Below, piece by piece: positions 59,227 to 64,000 of a stretch of 64,000 nucleotides of DNA. The DNA is from Qipengyuania proteolytica (GTDB lineage: Bacteria; Pseudomonadota; Alphaproteobacteria; Sphingomonadales; Sphingomonadaceae), in the NCBI RefSeq assembly GCF_019711565.1, contig NZ_JAIGNN010000001.1:1426001-1490000 (forward strand), written 5' to 3'. The position numbers and the translations under genes are program-made. Within the stretch, counting starts at the first letter, position 1, and each line of letters begins with the position of its first letter. The notes beneath the pieces are model-generated. The model was not told the DNA's origin. It did not search any database and was given only the letters and a program-made list of their open reading frames with translations.

Positions 59227-59876
59227 TCTGAATAGGCGGCAAGCCCTGCGGAATTCGTGATCGTGATCCCGCCGTACCGGCGCTTGAGCAGGCCCTTCGC
59301 CGCGAACTCCGACAGTGCCTGCCCGATCGTCACGCGCGAGACGCCGACGAAGTCCGCCAACTGCTGCTGCGTGATGTCGAGGTCCCATCCGTCCTCCAAC
59401 GCCAGATGCACCAGCACCCGTGCAATTCGCGCCTGCGCGGAGAGGCTGTAGTCGCCCTCGATCCGGTCGAGCGCGGCGCGCAGCTTGTTGGCCATCGAAT
59501 TGAGCAGCCAGCGCGCGAATTTCGGTTCGCTTTCGAGCAGCCGGTCGATCTGGCCGGCCTCGATCCAGACCAGCTCCACATCACCTTCCGCGATCGCGTT
59601 GACCTGCTGCGCTACTCCCGCAAAACAGGCGAGCTCGCCGATGAGGTCGCCGCGCCCGAGGACGCCGTAGAGGATGCGCTCGCCCTCGCGCCCGAAGCGG
59701 CAGGCCATCACCTGGCCGGTCTCGATCACCCAGAACCCCTTGCCCGCATCCCCGCGATGCAGGACCTGCGCACCGCCCGCGAAACCTTGCCTGCGACCAG
59801 CCGCCACCAGCATGGTGAAGATTGCGCCCTCGGCGTGCGAGGGACCGATCTCAGAGAATTGATAAGTCCTTTGCAT
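59223..59876 (-). CDS. Crp/Fnr family transcriptional regulator (no Fe-S cysteines)
   Basis: A 217-aa regulator with an N-terminal cyclic-nucleotide-type beta-roll (LHRGDAGKGFWVIETGQV, GDLIGELACFAG) and a C-terminal helix-turn-helix (TQQQLADFVGVSRVTIGQAL). It lacks the N-terminal cysteine cluster of FNR, and the recognition helix (SRVTIGQAL) is not that of FNR/FixK. A ligand or redox sensor of another type is likely. It is divergent from the HD/aldolase pair and may control it. Confidence 0.9.
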   Translation of the reverse strand: MQRTYQFSEIGPSHAEGAIFTMLVAAGRRQGFAGGAQVLHRGDAGKGFWVIETGQVMACRFGREGERILYGVLGRGDLIGELACFAGVAQQVNAIAEGDVELVWIEAGQIDRLLESEPKFARWLLNSMANKLRAALDRIEGDYSLSAQARIARVLVHLALEDGWDLDITQQQLADFVGVSRVTIGQALSEFAAKGLLKRRYGGITITNSAGLAAYSD

Positions 59877-59943
59877 TCCTCCCCGTCATGAACCGCTAGA
59901 AGGCGATTCGCAACGAGAGGAAAAGCCGGGGAGGACCACCAGC

Positions 59944-60531
59944 ATGACCGACGTACTCGAGAAGAGCGCAGCCTTCCGCACTATGACCGAAGGCACCCAG
60001 GAAGACTGGGATATCATCATGACGCACGCCAAACCCTTTGCCGCGAATGGCGGTGCGCGCGTGCTCGAGCATTTGAAACTGCTCGACGGCGATTTCGGCG
60101 GCTTCCAGGTCGACCGGCTCACGCATTGCCTCCAGACCGCGACCCGCGCGCACCGCGACGGCAAGCCCGAAGATTACGTTGTCATGGCGCTGCTCCACGA
60201 CATCGGCGATACGCTAGGTGCCTATAATCACGCCGATATCGCGGCCTCGATCCTCCAGCCCTTCGTGTCGGAGGAGCTGCACTGGATCGTGAAGCATCAC
60301 GCGATTTTCCAGGGCAACAACTTCTTCCACTTCATCGGGCTCGATCCCGACATGCGCGACAAGTTCAGGGACTCGCCCTATTTCGACGCGACGGTGGAAT
60401 TCATCGAGAAATACGACTGTCCGGCCTTCGATCCGGACTACCAATCCGAACCGCTCGAATTTTTCGAGCCCATGGTCATGCGCCTGTTTGAGCGTCCGCG
60501 CACAAGCATGTACAAGGCCGCCGTAGAGTAA
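59944..60531 (+). CDS. HD-domain protein resembling PhnZ-type di-iron oxygenases
   Basis: A 195-aa helical protein with VDRLTHCLQTATRAHRDG, ALLHDIGDTLGAYNHADIAA and IVKHHAIFQG, giving the H...HD...H...H arrangement, and a later YDCPAFDPDY that could supply the last Asp. This spacing resembles the mixed-valent di-iron oxygenases (PhnZ, inositol oxygenase) more than phosphohydrolases. Substrate unknown. ATG 59944 follows GGGGAGG. It is followed 17 nt later by a class II aldolase. Confidence 0.8.
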   Translation: MTDVLEKSAAFRTMTEGTQEDWDIIMTHAKPFAANGGARVLEHLKLLDGDFGGFQVDRLTHCLQTATRAHRDGKPEDYVVMALLHDIGDTLGAYNHADIAASILQPFVSEELHWIVKHHAIFQGNNFFHFIGLDPDMRDKFRDSPYFDATVEFIEKYDCPAFDPDYQSEPLEFFEPMVMRLFERPRTSMYKAAVE

Positions 60532-60548
60532 ATTCCCGGAGAGAGAGC

Positions 60549-61343
60549 ATGGCAACCGTACTCGAAACCAAGACCGCCAATGACGACAGCCACATCCGCG
60601 CCTCGGTGAGCGACGAGGAATGGGCGGTCCGCGTCGATCTCGCCGCGGCCTACCGACTGGTCGCGCTCTATGGCTGGGACGATCTCATCTTCACGCACCT
60701 GTCGGCGCGCGTGCCGGGGCCGGAGCATCACTTCCTGATCAACCCCTACGACATGATGTTCGAGGAGATCACCGCCTCCAGCCTCGTCAAGATCGACACC
60801 GAAGGCCAGCCGGTGATCCCGAGCGCACATCCGGTCAATCCGGCGGGCTTCACGATCCACTCGGCGCTGCACATGAATTGTGAGGATGCGCATGCGGTTA
60901 TGCACCTCCACACGCCCGACGGGCAGGCGGTCAGCGCCATGGCCGAGGGGCTGATGGAACACACGCAGACCGGCATGATCGCGCGCCACGACATCGCCTA
61001 TCACGAGTATGAAGGCATCGCGACCGACCTCGAGGAACGCGAGCGGCTGGTCGAGGACATGGGCGACAAGCACGCGATGATCCTGCGCAACCACGGCACG
61101 CTGGCGATCGGCAAGAGCGTCGCCGAATGTTTCCTGCGCCTCTACTTCATCGAGCGCGCCTGCACCGCGCAGGTCCGCATGCTGAGCGCGGGCCGCGAGA
61201 ACCTCAACAACCCGCCGCAGGGCACGCCGGAAAAGGTCCAGGCGCAGACCCCCGCAGACGGCATCGGCATGGTCGCCAACGCCCTCGCGTGGCCCGCCCT
61301 GCTGCGCAAGCTCGACCGGATCGACCCGAGTTTCAGGGACTAG
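60549..61343 (+). CDS. Class II aldolase/adducin family protein
   Basis: A 264-aa protein with the class II aldolase fold: DDLIFTHLSARVPG, LINPYDMMFEEITASSLVK, HSALHMNCEDAHAVMHLHTP with zinc-ligand histidines, and MILRNHGTLAIGKS with the third His. Members cleave or epimerise sugar phosphates or act as decarboxylases. Its place behind the HD protein and a divergent Crp-type regulator suggests a small catabolic unit; the substrate is not predicted. Confidence 0.92.
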   Translation: MATVLETKTANDDSHIRASVSDEEWAVRVDLAAAYRLVALYGWDDLIFTHLSARVPGPEHHFLINPYDMMFEEITASSLVKIDTEGQPVIPSAHPVNPAGFTIHSALHMNCEDAHAVMHLHTPDGQAVSAMAEGLMEHTQTGMIARHDIAYHEYEGIATDLEERERLVEDMGDKHAMILRNHGTLAIGKSVAECFLRLYFIERACTAQVRMLSAGRENLNNPPQGTPEKVQAQTPADGIGMVANALAWPALLRKLDRIDPSFRD

Positions 61344-61355
61344 GGCGTAGTCCGG

Positions 61356-62110
61356 TCAGCTCGACCGGAACAGCTCGATATAGGCCAAGGCCGGTTCGAG
61401 GATCATCGAGACGTCGTCGGCGCTCGCGCGGTTCGAGACTTCGATGATCCTCGCTTCGGTTTCTTCCGATAGGAGGAAACGGGTCATCGCCTCCAAGGCG
61501 ACTTCGTCCTCATACTCTTCCGCGAACTGCGCTTTGAGCCGGCCTTTCTTCAAGAGGTCGGAGTATGCGTCGACAATTGAGGTGGCGAGCTGGAGCGCGA
61601 CGTTCTCGCCGCGCATACTGCGGATGAGTTCGCAACCGTTCTCTACCGGCCAATCGAGCGCCACGGCGCCGCTCCACCATGATAGATAGCTGTCGTCCTC
61701 ATCCGGTGGCGCTGAAACACCCCGAGCCATCGCATGGGTAAAAACCGCGAGAACTGCCTCCCGCTTTTCCGTGCTGAAGTCAGACCAGCCGCTTTCCCGA
61801 ATGCGCCATGCGAGCAGCGGAGGCTCCACTCCGATCCAGGTCGGATCCTCGAGGGCGAGCTGGAGAATACGGGGAAGGAAGTACTGGTAGTCGCGTCCGG
61901 TGCCTACCGTCGTCATAGCCCAGCCGGAATAGGGTCCGATCAGATGATCGGTGATGTCCCTAAGTGGAAGGTCGAGGATCACCCGCAGAACCGTGTCGTT
62001 CTCGTCACCCCGCCGATAGGGAGAGCGCTCGAGCGAAACCGGGCGCTCTACATCGCGGAAGGCGCGATAGGCGTCCTCGATCACCTGCCTCTGCGAGGCT
62101 TCGAGAGGCG

Positions 62111-62114
<4 letters not shown>
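61356..62114 (-). CDS. Hypothetical protein, 252 aa, downstream of accC (probable CTG start)
   Basis: An acidic soluble protein with no family recognised. It contains DILP-free helical segments such as [14 protein letters not shown] and [19 protein letters not shown] and a Glu-rich C-terminal half. No ATG is available in the right place. CTG 62114 overlaps the accC stop as CTGA and has AAAGGAG 8 nt upstream, a pattern of coupled initiation; GTG 62084 is the alternative. It is apparently the last gene of the accB-accC operon. Confidence 0.65.
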
Positions 62115-63463
<1,349 letters not shown>

Positions 63464-63472
63464 GGGGATTCC

Positions 63473-63964
63473 TCAGCCGATGACGATCAGCGGCTGGTCG
63501 AATTCGACCGGCTGGGCATTCTCGACAAGGATCGCCTTGACCGTCCCGGCCTTGTCGGCGGTGATCGGGTTCATCACCTTCATCGCCTCGACAATGACCA
63601 GCGTCTGGCCTTCCTTGACGCTGTCGCCGACCGAAACGAAGTCCTTCGCGCCCGGTTCGGGGGCGAGGTAGACGGTGCCGACCATGGGCGACTTGATCGC
63701 GCCGGCGTGGTCCGCGGCAGGGGCGGCTGCGGGGACAGGGGCGGCCGCTGCGGGAGCCGCCGCCGGTGCTGCTGCCATGGGAGCCGCCATCGCGGCAGGA
63801 GCCATCGCCACGCCGCCACCACGCGAGACGCGGATCATGCGGTCGCCGTCTTCTACTTCGATTTCCGTAAGACCCGTTTCGCCCAGCATCTCGGCGAGTT
63901 CGCGCACGAGATTGATGTCGATGTTCATGCCGGACTTGCCGGCGCTGCCCTTGTGGTCGGCCAT
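63473..63964 (-). CDS. accB: Acetyl-CoA carboxylase, biotin carboxyl carrier protein
   Basis: A 163-aa protein: N-terminal helix ([19 protein letters not shown]), a flexible linker rich in Ala and Pro (about residues 55-85), and the C-terminal biotinyl domain with the biotinylated lysine in EAMKVMNPI. The window ends 36 nt upstream of its start, so its promoter is not fully visible. It forms an operon with accC. Confidence 0.97.
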   Translation of the reverse strand: MADHKGSAGKSGMNIDINLVRELAEMLGETGLTEIEVEDGDRMIRVSRGGGVAMAPAAMAAPMAAAPAAAPAAAAPVPAAAPAADHAGAIKSPMVGTVYLAPEPGAKDFVSVGDSVKEGQTLVIVEAMKVMNPITADKAGTVKAILVENAQPVEFDQPLIVIG

Positions 63965-64000
63965 GGTTACCCTTGTTGTAGCTTTGCAGCGCCTATGCGC

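Noticed and set aside
59223..59876. FNR oxygen sensor acting on the box at 8375
   Set aside because: The protein lacks the N-terminal cysteines of FNR and its recognition helix is different, so no link between the two is claimed.

Overview
The window is a stretch of high-GC chromosome that is almost entirely protein-coding. It reads like a free-living, aerobic alphaproteobacterium, most likely Sphingomonadales (Erythrobacteraceae-like). The evidence for this is an aa3-type cytochrome oxidase cluster with ctaB, ctaG, ctaE and SURF1, a class I lysyl-tRNA synthetase, a ribosomal protein L21 with a Lys/Ala-rich tail, and many alphaproteobacterial family members. No plasmid, phage, CRISPR or transposase gene is visible.

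Layout. 1-8.4 kb: end of ctaD, an alpha/beta hydrolase, ctaB, a CoxF-like small protein, ctaG, ctaE, DUF983, SURF1, thrC, a methyltransferase, folB, moaD and moaE, nearly all co-directional and often overlapping by 1-4 nt. 8.4-17.1 kb: a membrane protein behind a perfect FNR-type box, rplU-rpmA followed by a run of stem-loops, GNAT, a di-iron-type hydrolase/TetR divergent pair with a long dyad operator, ygfZ, pyrC, rarD, a glycine-zipper protein and a lipoprotein. 17.1-32.5 kb: astD, selO, hydrolase-glycosyltransferase, YfgM-like and BamB-like proteins, an ICMT-like protein, gshA-rsmE, ubiA, an SRAP protein, ArsR, an amidohydrolase, and a VOC protein divergent from soxR with a canonical soxbox between them.

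32.5-35.3 kb and 40.4-41.6 kb are two patches that look lower in GC and hold accessory genes. They share an intergenic palindromic repeat of about 90 bp and are built on the same plan (right-end repeat, gene(s), full repeat, gene(s), left-end or short repeat). This cassette-like arrangement is the most unusual structure in the window. Between and after them lie sixA, a DinG-like helicase, methionine gamma-lyase with a divergent Lrp regulator, class I lysK, a 2OG oxygenase, cytochrome b561, an RcnB-like protein, an MddA-like methanethiol methyltransferase and a LacI-type sensor without its DNA-binding domain. Methionine gamma-lyase plus MddA would make a methionine to methanethiol to dimethyl sulfide route.

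48.5-64 kb: an FKBP isomerase, a 497-bp non-coding gap, a membrane protein, a 42-aa membrane protein, ettA, a diguanylate cyclase, a MATE transporter, tRNA-Pro(UGG) and a CAU-anticodon tRNA (probably Ile2), a polysaccharide deacetylase, a histidine kinase with a degenerate ATPase domain, a second Lrp, a GFA protein, a Crp/Fnr-family regulator divergent from a PhnZ-like HD protein and a class II aldolase, and finally accB-accC with a downstream gene that appears to start at CTG.
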